64,000 bases of DNA, taken from positions 1 through 64,000 of the forward strand of contig NZ_SGOM01000011.1 of the NCBI RefSeq assembly GCF_022113815.1, written 5' to 3'. Under the pieces are notes generated by a model. It was given only the letters and a program-made list of their open reading frames with translations. It made no database searches and was not told the DNA's origin. A program made the position numbers and the translations under genes. The DNA is from Vibrio cincinnatiensis. GTDB taxonomy: Bacteria > Pseudomonadota > Gammaproteobacteria > Enterobacterales > Vibrionaceae. Positions 1 to 9,282 of the stretch are shown piece after piece (position 1 is the first letter of the stretch; every line of letters starts with the position of its first letter).

Positions 1-182
1 AAACCACGGCTTTGAACATTCAAACGGTTAGAAATTTGTAGGCCGGCTGCATCATCTTTTGCACTGTTAATTTTAAATCCAGAAGACAAACGTTCCATTG
101 AAGTTTGCTGTGCGCTGGTCGCGCTGTTTAGGTAACGTTGTGCTGTCATTGCTGACACGTTGGTATTTACATTGACCGCCAT
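1..182 (-). CDS. flagellin, N-terminal part (truncated by window edge)
   Basis: Only the first about 60 residues lie in the window; the gene runs off the left edge. The start [19 protein letters not shown] and the D0 signature [15 protein letters not shown] are typical of bacterial flagellin, the filament subunit exported by the flagellar type III apparatus. The start is supported by an AGGAGA ribosome binding site a few bases upstream. It sits just downstream of the flaA-like gene and has its own FliA-type promoter. By its position next to flaA, and by memory of V. cholerae gene order, it is probably the flaC counterpart, but vibrio flagellin paralogues cannot be told apart from an N terminus. 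Confidence 0.93.
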   Translation of the reverse strand, partial: MAVNVNTNVSAMTAQRYLNSATSAQQTSMERLSSGFKINSAKDDAAGLQISNRLNVQSRG

Positions 183-277
183 AGTGGTGTCTCCTATTTA
201 TTTTTAGACGTAGCGGAACTGCCCGAACGGTTTCCGACGTCTCGGAATACCACGTAGTTCTCTCAAAGTTACTTCTA

Positions 278-304
278 TTAGCGACCCATGGAGAGATTTC
301 TTTA
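278..304 (-). promoter_or_regulatory. sigma-28 (FliA) promoter for the partial flagellin gene
   Basis: On the minus strand the sequence reads TAAAGAAA, 11 bases, then GTCGCTAA. The enterobacterial/vibrio FliA consensus is TAAAGTTT-N11-GCCGATAA, so spacing is exact and the -10 has two mismatches. It lies about 95 bp upstream of the start codon. FliA control of secondary flagellins is established in vibrios. Confidence 0.6.
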
Positions 305-461
305 GTAAAATCCTGCTTTATTAATGAAAAATTTTTGAAACAGGAAAAAACTGAGCTTTTCAACACAAACGCTGAAGAAAAAGTAAAATAGTGCTAAAGG
401 TTTACGGGAAATAGCCGGGAGGAGGATGAGGTGAAATTCGCAGTCAAAATAGCAAAGAAAA

Positions 462-491
462 AGCCCCTTTTCCTTTGAGAGAACCGGGGCT
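462..491 (-). terminator. terminator after the flaA-like flagellin gene
   Basis: On the minus strand an AGCCCC/GGGGCT stem is followed by TTTTTCTTT. It ends the transcript of the upstream flagellin gene, leaving a 3' untranslated region of about 190-220 bases, and precedes the FliA promoter of the next flagellin. Confidence 0.75.
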
Positions 492-681
492 ATGGTAGGT
501 AGCCATTACCAATGTGGAGATCAAGAGAAATGAACACACTTAGGCTAGCCTGAGTGTATGATTATTTTAAGCTAACAAGCAGGTATATCTGAGAGAGCTT
601 GTTGACCGCCAATAATCATACCTTGCCAAGGCATCTTCATTACATACTCACGTCTGAGCTTATTAATGAAGAACCAAGGGA
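492..681 (-). other. non-coding 3' region of the flaA-like gene, with several dyads
   Basis: No convincing gene is present between the flagellin stop codon and the terminator. The stretch has a near-perfect 22-bp palindrome (536-557, core AGGCTAGCCT), an AACAAGC/GCTTGTT dyad (574-580 with 597-603) and a CCTTG-C-CAAGG dyad (624-634). In the transcript these would form a structured 3' untranslated region. Confidence 0.5.
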
Positions 682-1839
682 CTACTGCAATAATGAAATT
701 GCAGAGTTTGGCAACTGTTTTGCTTGAGCTAGAATCGAGGTTCCAGCCTGTTGCAGAATTTGTGATTTCGTCAATTGCGTTGTTTCTTTCGCAAAATCGG
801 TATCTTTAATACGGCTCTTCGAGGCTTCAACGTTTTCTTGAATATTCGCCAAGTTATTAATACTGTGATTCAAGCGGTTTTGCTTCGCCCCTAAATCTGC
901 ACGTTGTGAATCAATATACTTAAGAGCAGCATCAAGAATGCCGACCGCATTTTGTGACCCACCCACGGTCGTAATATCGATATCTTGAACCGTATTTTTC
1001 TGTCCGACACCACTTGCAGCGGCAAGACCTAAATCATCGGCTAAACTTCCACTGAACGTGATCCCCGCAGAAGTAACATCAGCAAAATCAGGCTCAGCCA
1101 TGAAAATTTGTAAACGACCTTCTTCGTCGACAGATGCTTTAAGCAAATCGGTTTGACCGTTGATGTAAGTCGCCACTTCTTCGATATCATCACCAATATT
1201 AGCCACAAGATCGATACTGACCTCTTCACCATCTTTCTTGGTAAACTCTAACTTAAGCGCATTATTGTTAGCATCCACGCTCCAGTCTTGCGTTTTACCA
1301 CTATCAGCAATAAACGATTGACCACCCATACGAAAATCATCAGCACGGATACTGGTCAAGCCCATGATGATTGCCTCACCCGAGTTTGAACCGATCTGGA
1401 ATGACGCTTCACCAAATGAACCATTCAGCAATCGACGTCCACCAAATGAGGTTGTTTCCGCAATACGGTTCAACTCATCTTGTAGAGCTGTCGTTTCTTC
1501 ATTCAGTGCCTGACGCTCTGACAAAGAGTTGGTGCCGTTAGCTGATTGCAGAGCCAAGTCACGCATACGCTGTAAGATACTGGTGGATTCATTCATCGCC
1601 CCTTCAGCCGTCTGCGCAATCGAAATGCCATCATTAGCGTTACGCATAGCGACATCAAGACCACGAGATTGTGCGGTTAAACGGTTTGAAATTTGTAAAC
1701 CAGCAGCATCATCTTTGGCACTATTAATACGGTTACCAGAAGAAAGGCGCTCCATCGAGGTATTTAACTCATTGCTCGATTTGTTTAGGTAACGTTGGGC
1801 TGTCATTGCCGATACGTTGGTATTTACGTTAATGGTCAT
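682..1839 (-). CDS. flaA: flagellin, FlaA-like major polar flagellin
   Basis: This 385-residue flagellin has the conserved N-terminal D0/D1 helices ([20 protein letters not shown], then [14 protein letters not shown]) and the C-terminal D1/D0 helices ([15 protein letters not shown], ending [11 protein letters not shown]), with a variable middle from about residue 165 to 300. It polymerises into the filament outside the cell. The start follows an AGGAGAG ribosome binding site. A sigma-54 promoter lies upstream, while the neighbouring flagellin has a FliA promoter. In vibrios flaA is the RpoN-dependent core flagellin, so the promoter type, more than the protein sequence, supports the flaA assignment. 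Confidence 0.93.
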   Translation of the reverse strand: MTINVNTNVSAMTAQRYLNKSSNELNTSMERLSSGNRINSAKDDAAGLQISNRLTAQSRGLDVAMRNANDGISIAQTAEGAMNESTSILQRMRDLALQSANGTNSLSERQALNEETTALQDELNRIAETTSFGGRRLLNGSFGEASFQIGSNSGEAIIMGLTSIRADDFRMGGQSFIADSGKTQDWSVDANNNALKLEFTKKDGEEVSIDLVANIGDDIEEVATYINGQTDLLKASVDEEGRLQIFMAEPDFADVTSAGITFSGSLADDLGLAAASGVGQKNTVQDIDITTVGGSQNAVGILDAALKYIDSQRADLGAKQNRLNHSINNLANIQENVEASKSRIKDTDFAKETTQLTKSQILQQAGTSILAQAKQLPNSAISLLQ

Positions 1840-1978
1840 ACTTTGCTCTCCTATCGAGTTCGCAAGCCTTTGCGAAGCGGTCAGCTTTACTCTCTTGGAA
1901 GCACTGACCGTAAATCACTTGCCAAATACGCCTTCAGGCATATTTAAGAACGGGTTGTATCAACTCTGGTTTATATAA

Positions 1979-1995
1979 TTCAATTTATGTGCCAA
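1979..1995 (-). promoter_or_regulatory. sigma-54 (RpoN) promoter of the flaA-like gene
   Basis: The minus strand reads TTGGCAC, five bases, TTGAA. The GG and GA elements are 10 bases apart, as required for -24/-12 promoters. It is about 140 bp upstream of the flagellin start. In vibrios the activator would be FlrC. Confidence 0.8.
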
Positions 1996-2250
1996 CTTTT
2001 TCAACCCCAAAATAAAACCATTAAGTCATTGTTTTTTATTGTTATTTTAATTTTTTCATTGTTAATCAATCTTAAAAAAAACCAATAACAACAGAATTTA
2101 CCTACGCCGTTGCCGCTCTTTTGCCGCTTTTTCTCGTTGTTCCATCACTCTCTTGAATAGGCCGCGAGGTTAATCTTGTACTCCCCTGACGGCCTATACC
2201 ACTGCTGTTCTTTCGCACATATGGCATAGCACATATGGCATGAATAAAAG
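1996..2250. other. non-coding region between flgL and the flaA promoter
   Basis: This AT-rich spacer holds no supported gene. Close to the flgL stop codon are two copies of a 13-bp sequence, GCACATATGGCAT, at 2215-2227 and 2229-2241. An AGGCCG/CGGCCT dyad near 2159-2200 has a long loop and no U-tract, so no terminator is called. Confidence 0.5.
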
Positions 2251-3444
2251 TTACAGGTAGTTAAATAGAGTCAAATCTTTTGTTTTACCAAAAGCCAACT
2301 GTGACGCTTGCAACGCTCGTGAGTTTTCATTGAACTCAATAACCGCTTGAGAATAATCTAAGTCTTCAAACTGACTTTTCGAACTCGCCAAGCTAATCTT
2401 GAAATCTTCATGTTGGTCTTCCTGAATATCTAATGTACTCAGGCGAGCCCCCACTTCCGTTCTTGCTTTATTCAGATGAATGAAAGCCGTATGAAACTCT
2501 TCCGTAACTTGGTGCAATTTAGCGGTATTGGAAGCATCGGAAACAGAGCCTTTTGATAGATCAATGGCTTGTTTAAAGCTATCGAAGACACTGAATGTTT
2601 TGCGTGGTGTCAATGAAATTGAGTCACCGGCAGTGATCTGCCCTTTGAGCTGAATGGTGACCCCTTGGTACTGGATGCCATCACGAGGGTTAAGGTCATC
2701 AACCGCAACTACTTCACCATCTCGTTCTAGCTGATAGGCAAAATTTCCATTTTGCATATCAACAAAAGTTACTTTATAGCTGGCGGAATCATCAGGGTTC
2801 GTATTGGTTGCACGCTCAAGTAACAACTCAGATCCATCACGAAGATCATAATTTGGTTCAAAGTCACCAAATGGGTTATCAATATTCATAAAAATATGAC
2901 TCCCCGGTGTATTGAACGGAACCTCTAAGCTACTGGAAATTTTCATTTTCCGCTGATAGTCATCGCCGTAATAGCTGACATTTCCTGAGTTATCACGGAA
3001 AAATGGCTGATTCTTGGGTTTCGTTCCGGCAAAAATATAGTTGCCGGATTCATCTTGCACATTCGCTAAGTTGAAAAAGTTATTGGAGATTTCTTCAATT
3101 TCACGTGCTTTTGCCGCTCTATCTTCTGGTGATAATGAACCGTTGATCATTTCCATGACCATGCGTTTCGTTTTATCTGCAAAATCTTCTGTGTTAGAAA
3201 TAATCACTTCTTGATGCTCTAATCGGTTACGCACCAATACAATGGCATCTAGGTACTGACGTAATTGCTCTTCTTGCTGTGTTACGTTTTGAATGTAATG
3301 CGTAGCCAGCGGGTTATCTCCTGCTGAAAGCAATTTTTTACCTGAAGCTAACTGTGCTTGATTATGATGCACCTTGTTTTCTTGACGACGAAGATCATTT
3401 TGCACCGATTGATAATTATGGAAGCTAGAAATACGATTGAGCAT
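2251..3444 (-). CDS. flgL: flagellar hook-filament junction protein FlgL (HAP3)
   Basis: This 397-residue protein starts MLNRISSFHNYQSVQNDLRR and has the flagellin-like N-terminal helix seen in FlgL, including the ASGKKLLSAGDNPLATHYI stretch. The C terminus (QAVIEFNENSRALQASQLA) is also flagellin-like. FlgL joins the hook, through FlgK, to the filament. A GGGGAGAG ribosome binding site precedes the start. It lies 12 bp after flgK, so the two share a transcript from the sigma-54 promoter upstream of flgK. Vibrio FlgL is longer than the roughly 317-residue E. coli protein, consistent with 397. Confidence 0.95.
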   Translation of the reverse strand: MLNRISSFHNYQSVQNDLRRQENKVHHNQAQLASGKKLLSAGDNPLATHYIQNVTQQEEQLRQYLDAIVLVRNRLEHQEVIISNTEDFADKTKRMVMEMINGSLSPEDRAAKAREIEEISNNFFNLANVQDESGNYIFAGTKPKNQPFFRDNSGNVSYYGDDYQRKMKISSSLEVPFNTPGSHIFMNIDNPFGDFEPNYDLRDGSELLLERATNTNPDDSASYKVTFVDMQNGNFAYQLERDGEVVAVDDLNPRDGIQYQGVTIQLKGQITAGDSISLTPRKTFSVFDSFKQAIDLSKGSVSDASNTAKLHQVTEEFHTAFIHLNKARTEVGARLSTLDIQEDQHEDFKISLASSKSQFEDLDYSQAVIEFNENSRALQASQLAFGKTKDLTLFNYL

Positions 3445-3456
3445 TTATCTCTCCCC

Positions 3457-5382
3457 TTATCTTAACTGTAAAATCGTATTGAAGGTGTCATTAGCCGCTT
3501 GCATGATGCGAGACGAGGCCATATAAGCATGTTGAAACTTCATCATGTTGGCCGCTTCTTCATCTAGGTTGACCCCAGATACCGACGCAATTCTTGACTG
3601 TGCGGCATCTTGTTCGAGACGAGCTACATCCGTCAAACGGGAAGCGGTTGACACTTTGAGTCCAAAGTCGGTATTTAAATTGTGATATAGGCTAATAATA
3701 GTCGACTCATGATCGTTCATTTTCTTGCTAGTTTGCAGATAAAGCATTTTACGCAAGTTGCCGTTATCCCCTTCTGCAGGGTTTAAGTTGGCCGTGAACT
3801 TATCATTAACAATCGCGCCCCTTGTTAAATTAAACTCCGTCGCCTTTCCTCCTGGGACTTGGGCCGGAATCACCACATTTAACGTTTGTTCACCCTCAGC
3901 AAATTGATAAGGTTGTGTCGCTAACAGTTGACCATTTTTATCGACTATACGTACTTCCATATCATTGCCGGCCCCTGTAGAACTTGGTTCTACATAAGCT
4001 TCAAATTCTTTAACATCACCCACTTGGGCAATAGTAAATTTGGCATTTCCCTGTGCAAATGACGTTGAAGCTTGGTAACTTTGTGCGGCAATTTTTGTCG
4101 CATCATTCGTTGCCATTTTTATCTCTGCCGCCCCATCACGCGTTGGACGAATAATCACTCGTTCACCAATATCCGGCGGAGTATTTACCTGTATTTTCAA
4201 TCCATTCAGATAAAGGTTACCTTGATTAAGCGTTAGCGGTGTTTGCTGCCCATCTGGTAAGGTGGCAACATAACCACTGCCGTTATACGACAATGAAAAT
4301 TCACCCCCTTTCAATTGACTCAGATCGTCAATATACACCGCCATATCCGCATTAGAATTGCTGGAAGTCACCACACGAGAACGAGCAATAGCGTCTGAAT
4401 TCATGTCAGTAAATAGGTTTTCTCCGACATTACCGCGTAAATCTAACCCTTGGTTTTGTAGTTGATTCACTTCATGAGAAAAGGAAACAGCAAGTCGACC
4501 AATTTCATCCATTAAATAAGGAATATGTTCATCCCGCATTTCAAATTGAGCCGCCAATTTTCCACCAATTTCTTTTTCTGAAATCGGTTTAAGGGTATTT
4601 CCCTCAACAATGGCTAAGCGGCGTTGTTTCACATCCGGGTAACCATCAATCATTTTTAGTTGGCTAGCTTCTGTACCTGATACTAGTGTATGACCACTAC
4701 CGATATGAATATTAAACCCTTCTGCATTTTTCCGAGGCGTAACGGTCACTTTGGTATATTGAGATAACTCTGACACTAATTTTTCGTGTTGATCCATTAA
4801 GTCATTATGTGGCCCCGGCGTTTTCATCATAAGTCGTTGTACATCACGAATTTCTAATGCCAACTGATTAATACGCTCAATACCAACATCTAACCCTTTA
4901 TTCGTGATATCAAATTGACGACGTACCGTTTCATGGAAATCATTTAAATTTTGACTAATTAACCCAGCCTTCTCTAGCACAACTTTACGAGCCCCCACAT
5001 CATTAGGGGTATCGGCTAGGGATTTCACAGAATCAAACCACTCATTTAAGTTTTCAGGTATTTTCTTTGATGCAACGGAAGACAGAAGCTTGGACAACAT
5101 ATCCAAGTTTTCTTCTGTATCATGTTTGAAGGAATAATCCGTGGTGGCAAGATTTAACTCTTTAACGGCAAATTGATCCCAAGAGCGGCGAACATTTTCC
5201 ACATGCACGCCCATTCCATAGGTTTGACCACCATACTGGCGAGGTGCATTCGTGCCTTGAATCACCGATTGTCGACTGTATCCCTCGGTATTCGCATTAG
5301 CAATGTTATGACCTGTAGTGTTGAGTTGTCTCTGAGCGGTTAATACGCTTTGCGCACCCATGTTCAGAAGATCAGACGCCAT
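3457..5382 (-). CDS. flgK: flagellar hook-associated protein FlgK (HAP1)
   Basis: The protein has 641 residues from MASDLLNMGAQSVLTAQ. I chose this start over an upstream in-frame ATG at 5466 because it follows a GGGGG-rich ribosome binding site and begins like the family, and because the sigma-54 promoter and a hairpin occupy the upstream part. The N terminus carries the rod/hook signature NTTGHNIANANTEGYSRQ; the C-terminal helix contains VNLDEEAANMMKFQHAYMAS. FlgK is the first hook-filament junction protein and is exported by the flagellar apparatus. Confidence 0.95.
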   Translation of the reverse strand: MASDLLNMGAQSVLTAQRQLNTTGHNIANANTEGYSRQSVIQGTNAPRQYGGQTYGMGVHVENVRRSWDQFAVKELNLATTDYSFKHDTEENLDMLSKLLSSVASKKIPENLNEWFDSVKSLADTPNDVGARKVVLEKAGLISQNLNDFHETVRRQFDITNKGLDVGIERINQLALEIRDVQRLMMKTPGPHNDLMDQHEKLVSELSQYTKVTVTPRKNAEGFNIHIGSGHTLVSGTEASQLKMIDGYPDVKQRRLAIVEGNTLKPISEKEIGGKLAAQFEMRDEHIPYLMDEIGRLAVSFSHEVNQLQNQGLDLRGNVGENLFTDMNSDAIARSRVVTSSNSNADMAVYIDDLSQLKGGEFSLSYNGSGYVATLPDGQQTPLTLNQGNLYLNGLKIQVNTPPDIGERVIIRPTRDGAAEIKMATNDATKIAAQSYQASTSFAQGNAKFTIAQVGDVKEFEAYVEPSSTGAGNDMEVRIVDKNGQLLATQPYQFAEGEQTLNVVIPAQVPGGKATEFNLTRGAIVNDKFTANLNPAEGDNGNLRKMLYLQTSKKMNDHESTIISLYHNLNTDFGLKVSTASRLTDVARLEQDAAQSRIASVSGVNLDEEAANMMKFQHAYMASSRIMQAANDTFNTILQLR

Positions 5383-5407
5383 ATTGCCCCCAAAAAAGCC
5401 GTAAAAT

Positions 5408-5423
5408 GCCAGTATTAACTGGC
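5408..5423 (-). other. perfect hairpin at the 5' end of the flgKL transcript
   Basis: GCCAGT-TAAT-ACTGGC is a perfect 6-bp stem with a 4-base loop. It lies about 17 bases beyond the -12 element of the sigma-54 promoter and 26 bases before the flgK start, so it would sit at or near the very 5' end of the mRNA. A role in mRNA stability or translation is inference. Confidence 0.5.
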
Positions 5424-5439
5424 TTGTTACTACATGAAA

Positions 5440-5455
5440 TGCAATATACGTGCCA
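5440..5455 (-). promoter_or_regulatory. sigma-54 promoter of flgKL
   Basis: The minus strand reads TGGCACG-TATA-TTGCA, a perfect match to the -24/-12 consensus. It separates flgKL transcription from the upstream flgFGHIJ genes, as expected for a class III flagellar operon. Confidence 0.88.
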
Positions 5456-5559
5456 GATAAAAACAAAGCTAACTAAAGGAAAATAAAGGATAAAATAATT
5501 ATGACAGTGGGATATTTACCTCAAGATGAGGAAACATCCCACTATAGAAAGAGGGGGAA

Positions 5560-6486
5560 TTAGAGGGTATCCATTTGATCGATTTGGGCTTTAACCCGCA
5601 GCACTTTATCTGCATATTGAGGGTCGGTCGCATAACCGGCTTGATGAATTCCTCGAATAAAGGCTTCATTATCACCGCCATGTTGCAATGCCGTCTGATA
5701 GCGAGGGTTGCTAGCCAAAAAGTGAGCATAATCGGCAAAACTCTCTTGAAAGGTAGGATAAGAGCGAAATGCAGCTTTCTCCATTACCGGTGTTTGATCG
5801 TGGTATTCGAGTGTTTGCGTAGCGACACGTTCGCCTTGCCAGCTTCGATCAGCCTTAATATTGAATAAGTTGTTACTGCTGCCTCGAGCGTTAGAAACCA
5901 ATTTCTGTCCCCATCCCGTCTCTAAGGCTGCTTGCGCCAACAGCAATGAACCATCAATGCCCAATGTCTTCGCTACTTTATCAGCATAAGGTTTTAATGA
6001 AGAGACAAACGATTGAGGTGAATCAAAGGCATGGTCACGAGGAGCCAATGGTACTTCACTCTCGATGACATTGCTTGATGGACGGTTAGCCGCAGCTTCT
6101 CTAGCCATCTGTACACGCTGCATTGCATCTTGAAAACGGTCATCACTCTCAGGGCTTGCTCCACCTTCAGCAGCAGAAAGCTGTGCGACAATCATATCCG
6201 CTAGGCCAAGCGATCCTGATGCACTAAGCTGACTTATCATCTGTTCATCTTGCATTTGCCTATAAAACTCTTCATTCTGACTGCTAAAAAGCTCAGATTT
6301 AAATGATGAGTTCGCTTCACGCATGGACTTAAGCATCATGGAAGTAAAGATGGATTCAAATTGTCTTGCCGCCGCCGTTAACGCATCTTTTTCTGCGCCA
6401 TCATCACCACTAACGGCTTTTTGACGCAGTTTATCTAAGCTGGCAAGATCATGAATAAAGCCAATATCATTCGAGTTATTAATCAT
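5560..6486 (-). CDS. flgJ: flagellar rod cap and peptidoglycan hydrolase FlgJ
   Basis: This 308-residue protein has two parts. Residues 1-110 form the rod-binding domain (ARQFESIFTSMMLKSMREAN). From about residue 150 there is a glucosaminidase-type muramidase domain with the catalytic-Glu segment LLAQAALETGWGQK and YPTFQESFADYAHFL. FlgJ caps the growing rod and clears peptidoglycan in the periplasm. It has an AAGAGG ribosome binding site and follows flgI by 10 bp, in the family's usual order. Confidence 0.95.
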   Translation of the reverse strand: MINNSNDIGFIHDLASLDKLRQKAVSGDDGAEKDALTAAARQFESIFTSMMLKSMREANSSFKSELFSSQNEEFYRQMQDEQMISQLSASGSLGLADMIVAQLSAAEGGASPESDDRFQDAMQRVQMAREAAANRPSSNVIESEVPLAPRDHAFDSPQSFVSSLKPYADKVAKTLGIDGSLLLAQAALETGWGQKLVSNARGSSNNLFNIKADRSWQGERVATQTLEYHDQTPVMEKAAFRSYPTFQESFADYAHFLASNPRYQTALQHGGDNEAFIRGIHQAGYATDPQYADKVLRVKAQIDQMDTL

Positions 6487-6496
6487 AGTCAGCCTC

Positions 6497-7582
6497 TTAG
6501 ATAATGATCAGTTGACCTTGAATAGCCCCAGCATTTTTCAATGCTTGTAAAATCGCCATCAGATCGGAAGGCGCAGCCCCCACTTCGTTGACGGCACGAA
6601 CCAAGTCATCAAGTGTGACCCCGGGTTCCAATTTAAACATTTTCCCTTGTTTCTCGCTAACTTCAATTTCGGTATCAGGAACAATGGCTGTATTACCGCC
6701 AGCTAAAGGGTTGGGTTGGGAGACATTCCAATTTTCTTTGATCGCAACGGTCATTCCACCATGAGTGACCGCAGCCGGTTTTAAACGTACATGCTGCCCA
6801 ACCACGATGGTTCCTGTTCGAGAGTTAACAATAATTTTCGCAGCCATATCGGCGGGATCAAATTCGAGGTTTTCAATGGCAGATAAAAAGGCCACTCGCT
6901 GGCTAACATCACGAGGAGCGCGAACACGAACAGAGGTAGCATCAATGGCAGAAGCCATTTCTGGGCCAAGAAATTGGTTCACCGCATCCGCCATTCGTTG
7001 TGCAGTAGTAAAATCGGATTGGAATAAATTAAAGGTAATAAAATCCCCCCGGCTGAAAGGGGTAGGAATTTCTCGTTCAACCATTGCTCCACTAGAGATG
7101 ATCCCAACAGTTGGGTTATTCCCTACCAAGCTTGAACCATCAGCGCCTGTAGCACTAAAGCCACTCACGACTAAGTTTCCTTGCGCGACAGCATAAACTT
7201 GACCGTCCAACCCTTTCAGAAAAGTTTGCGTCAATGTACCACCACGTAAGCTCTTCGCTGAACCAATAGAAGAAACGGTCACATCAATGGTTTGCCCTTG
7301 TTTCGAAAACGGTGGCAATTCTGCTGTCACAATAACGGCGGCAACGTTCTTTGTTTTTGGTTTTGTTCCCTGCGGCAATTGAATGCCGAAATTCTGTAAC
7401 ATGGCATTAAAACTTTGATCCGTAAACGGTGTCGATTCTCCTGTTCCGGGTAACCCAGTAACGAGGCCATATCCCACCAATTGGTTACTACGAACACCCG
7501 CAACCTGAGCCACATCCTTAATACGAACAGCATGGGCACTGGTCGCTACCAGCATCATTAATAACACAGTGAATTTTTTCAT
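6497..7582 (-). CDS. flgI: flagellar P-ring protein FlgI
   Basis: At 361 residues this has the usual length of FlgI. It begins with a Sec signal peptide ([18 protein letters not shown]), followed by the family opening [23 protein letters not shown], shown here only in part as [13 protein letters not shown]. The C terminus has the conserved [18 protein letters not shown] segment. FlgI subunits form the periplasmic P-ring around the rod in the peptidoglycan layer. The upstream region to flgH (about 90 bp) shows no convincing promoter; it probably belongs to the flgF-flgJ transcript. Confidence 0.95.
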   Translation of the reverse strand: MKKFTVLLMMLVATSAHAVRIKDVAQVAGVRSNQLVGYGLVTGLPGTGESTPFTDQSFNAMLQNFGIQLPQGTKPKTKNVAAVIVTAELPPFSKQGQTIDVTVSSIGSAKSLRGGTLTQTFLKGLDGQVYAVAQGNLVVSGFSATGADGSSLVGNNPTVGIISSGAMVEREIPTPFSRGDFITFNLFQSDFTTAQRMADAVNQFLGPEMASAIDATSVRVRAPRDVSQRVAFLSAIENLEFDPADMAAKIIVNSRTGTIVVGQHVRLKPAAVTHGGMTVAIKENWNVSQPNPLAGGNTAIVPDTEIEVSEKQGKMFKLEPGVTLDDLVRAVNEVGAAPSDLMAILQALKNAGAIQGQLIII

Positions 7583-7674
7583 GGTGAGTAACCCTTTCTC
7601 TCTATGAGATACCGCGTTTGACTAATCGCTTTATCATGCTTTACACAGTCAAAATATCGACTAAGAAGTAACCT

Positions 7675-8454
7675 TTACAAAGAGACATTAAAAAATCGTG
7701 CCAAGAATCCTGGTTCTTGCATATCTTGGTTACTCCCCGTTCCTGAATACTGAATGCGAGCATTCGAAATCCGGTTGGAAGCAATGGTGTTTTCCTCATC
7801 AATATCATCGGGACGAATCGTTCCGCTCAGGCGAATGTATTCATCTCCCGTATTCAGCATTAACCACTTTTCGCCACGAATCACTAAGTTACCATTGGCG
7901 AGAACATCAATGACTTCGACCGTAATAGAGCCTTTAATACTGTTACTCTGATTCGCTTCTGCACTGCCAGAAAATTTATTATTGTTCTTTAAAGCATAGG
8001 AGAAGTTATAGTTACCAATATTAAGCTCTTGTCCCCCTACATTTAATGGGTCCATCGTTGCATCATTGTTTTTGGATAAATCTGCATCGGCACTTTTTGC
8101 CGCTTTGGTATTTTCATTCAAATTCACTGTAATGATGTCACCAATGCCTCGTGGTTTCGTGTCATCATACAGGCTGCTAGCACGGTTCAGGTTGAAAAGA
8201 GAACCTGTTTCAGCAGCATAGTGCTCCGGTTTTGCTTTAGGGTAAATCGGAGCCCACGCAGGATCCCCTTGAACAGGATCCACCCGATTACGAAGTGCAT
8301 CCATAAGCCCAGAACTGGTGTCAGACGCTTTATCGCCTTCTACCGCATCCACAACCGTGGTTCCTTGAATAACTTCGGCCGTCTCAACCGGTGGCTGTAA
8401 TAGCGTGCATCCAGAAAGAAAGGCGATAAAAAGTAAACTGAATAGATGTTTCAT
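7675..8454 (-). CDS. flgH: flagellar L-ring lipoprotein FlgH
   Basis: The protein has 259 residues with a lipoprotein signal ending LSGC (Cys about 16), matching outer-membrane L-ring protein FlgH. Family segments include [15 protein letters not shown]-like [30 protein letters not shown] and [17 protein letters not shown]. FlgH builds the L-ring in the outer membrane through which the rod passes. It lies 23 bp after flgG in the same direction, within the rod-ring operon. Confidence 0.95.
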   Translation of the reverse strand: MKHLFSLLFIAFLSGCTLLQPPVETAEVIQGTTVVDAVEGDKASDTSSGLMDALRNRVDPVQGDPAWAPIYPKAKPEHYAAETGSLFNLNRASSLYDDTKPRGIGDIITVNLNENTKAAKSADADLSKNNDATMDPLNVGGQELNIGNYNFSYALKNNNKFSGSAEANQSNSIKGSITVEVIDVLANGNLVIRGEKWLMLNTGDEYIRLSGTIRPDDIDEENTIASNRISNARIQYSGTGSNQDMQEPGFLARFFNVSL

Positions 8455-8477
8455 AATGATATTCTCTTAGTCAGCCA

Positions 8478-9266
8478 TTACAGTTGTTGGTTAACAAAAC
8501 TCATCATTTTATCGACGGCAGAAATCACTTTTGAGTTCATTTCATAAACACGTTGAGCTTCAATCATATTGACCAATTCTTCAGTCACATTCACGTTAGA
8601 GCTTTCTAACATCGATTGGCGAATATTCCCCAGCCCATCCAACCCAGGAACCCCTTCTTGTGGGTCACCACTGGCTCCGGTTGGTAAATATAAGTTTTGC
8701 CCAACAGGCTCTAGACCACCAGGGTTAATAAAATCAACGGTTGTGATTTGACCCAAAACTTGGTTTTCTTGCTGGCCGCGTAAACGAACAGAAACTTCAC
8801 CATCATTGCCGACCGTAACGGAAATGGCATCTTCAGGAACCACAATTTCAGGCTGAAGTAGGTAACCAGATCCTGAAGTCACAATCGCGCCTTCTGCATT
8901 CAGCGTGAACTGGCCGTTACGGCTATAGCCAATATTGCCATCAGGCATCAGGATTTGAAAAAAACCATCGCCTTCAATCATCATATCTAAACTATTATTC
9001 GTGGTTTGTGCATTGCCATTAGTATGTACTTTTTGCGTCGCAACCACTTTTGAACCTGCACCTAGCATCAAACCACTCGGTAGCTCGGTGTTTTGTGACG
9101 ATTGACCACCCGGTTGATTAATATTTTGATAGAACAAATCTTCAAAAACGGCACGGCTCTTTTTGAACCCTACCGTGGAGGCGTTCGCTAAGTTATTCGA
9201 GATAGTCGCAATGTTGGTTTGCTGTGCATCAAGACCGGTTTTACTTACCCATAATGCTGGTTGCAT
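8478..9266 (-). CDS. flgG: flagellar distal rod protein FlgG
   Basis: This 262-residue protein is the canonical length for FlgG. The N terminus MQPALWVSKTGLDAQQTN followed by IATISNNLANASTVGFKKS is the rod signature; the C terminus SSNVNVTEELVNMIEAQR is the axial-protein helix. FlgG forms the distal rod and is exported through the flagellar apparatus. It has a GAGG ribosome binding site and lies 16 bp after flgF. Confidence 0.96.
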   Translation of the reverse strand: MQPALWVSKTGLDAQQTNIATISNNLANASTVGFKKSRAVFEDLFYQNINQPGGQSSQNTELPSGLMLGAGSKVVATQKVHTNGNAQTTNNSLDMMIEGDGFFQILMPDGNIGYSRNGQFTLNAEGAIVTSGSGYLLQPEIVVPEDAISVTVGNDGEVSVRLRGQQENQVLGQITTVDFINPGGLEPVGQNLYLPTGASGDPQEGVPGLDGLGNIRQSMLESSNVNVTEELVNMIEAQRVYEMNSKVISAVDKMMSFVNQQL

Positions 9267-9282
9267 ATTGAATTCCTCTCAC

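Noticed and set aside
73-366. Minus-strand frame of 97 codons over the partial flagellin start
   Set aside because: It is a different frame from the flagellin and crosses its promoter.
570-640. Short minus-strand frame MKMPWQGMIIGGQQALSDIPAC region after flaA
   Set aside because: No ribosome binding site and only 22 codons; the dyads explain the sequence better.
2159-2200. AGGCCG/CGGCCT dyad as flgL terminator
   Set aside because: The loop is about 25 bases and no T-run follows.
6765-7196. 143-codon plus-strand frame inside flgI
   Set aside because: It is antisense to a clearly conserved P-ring gene.
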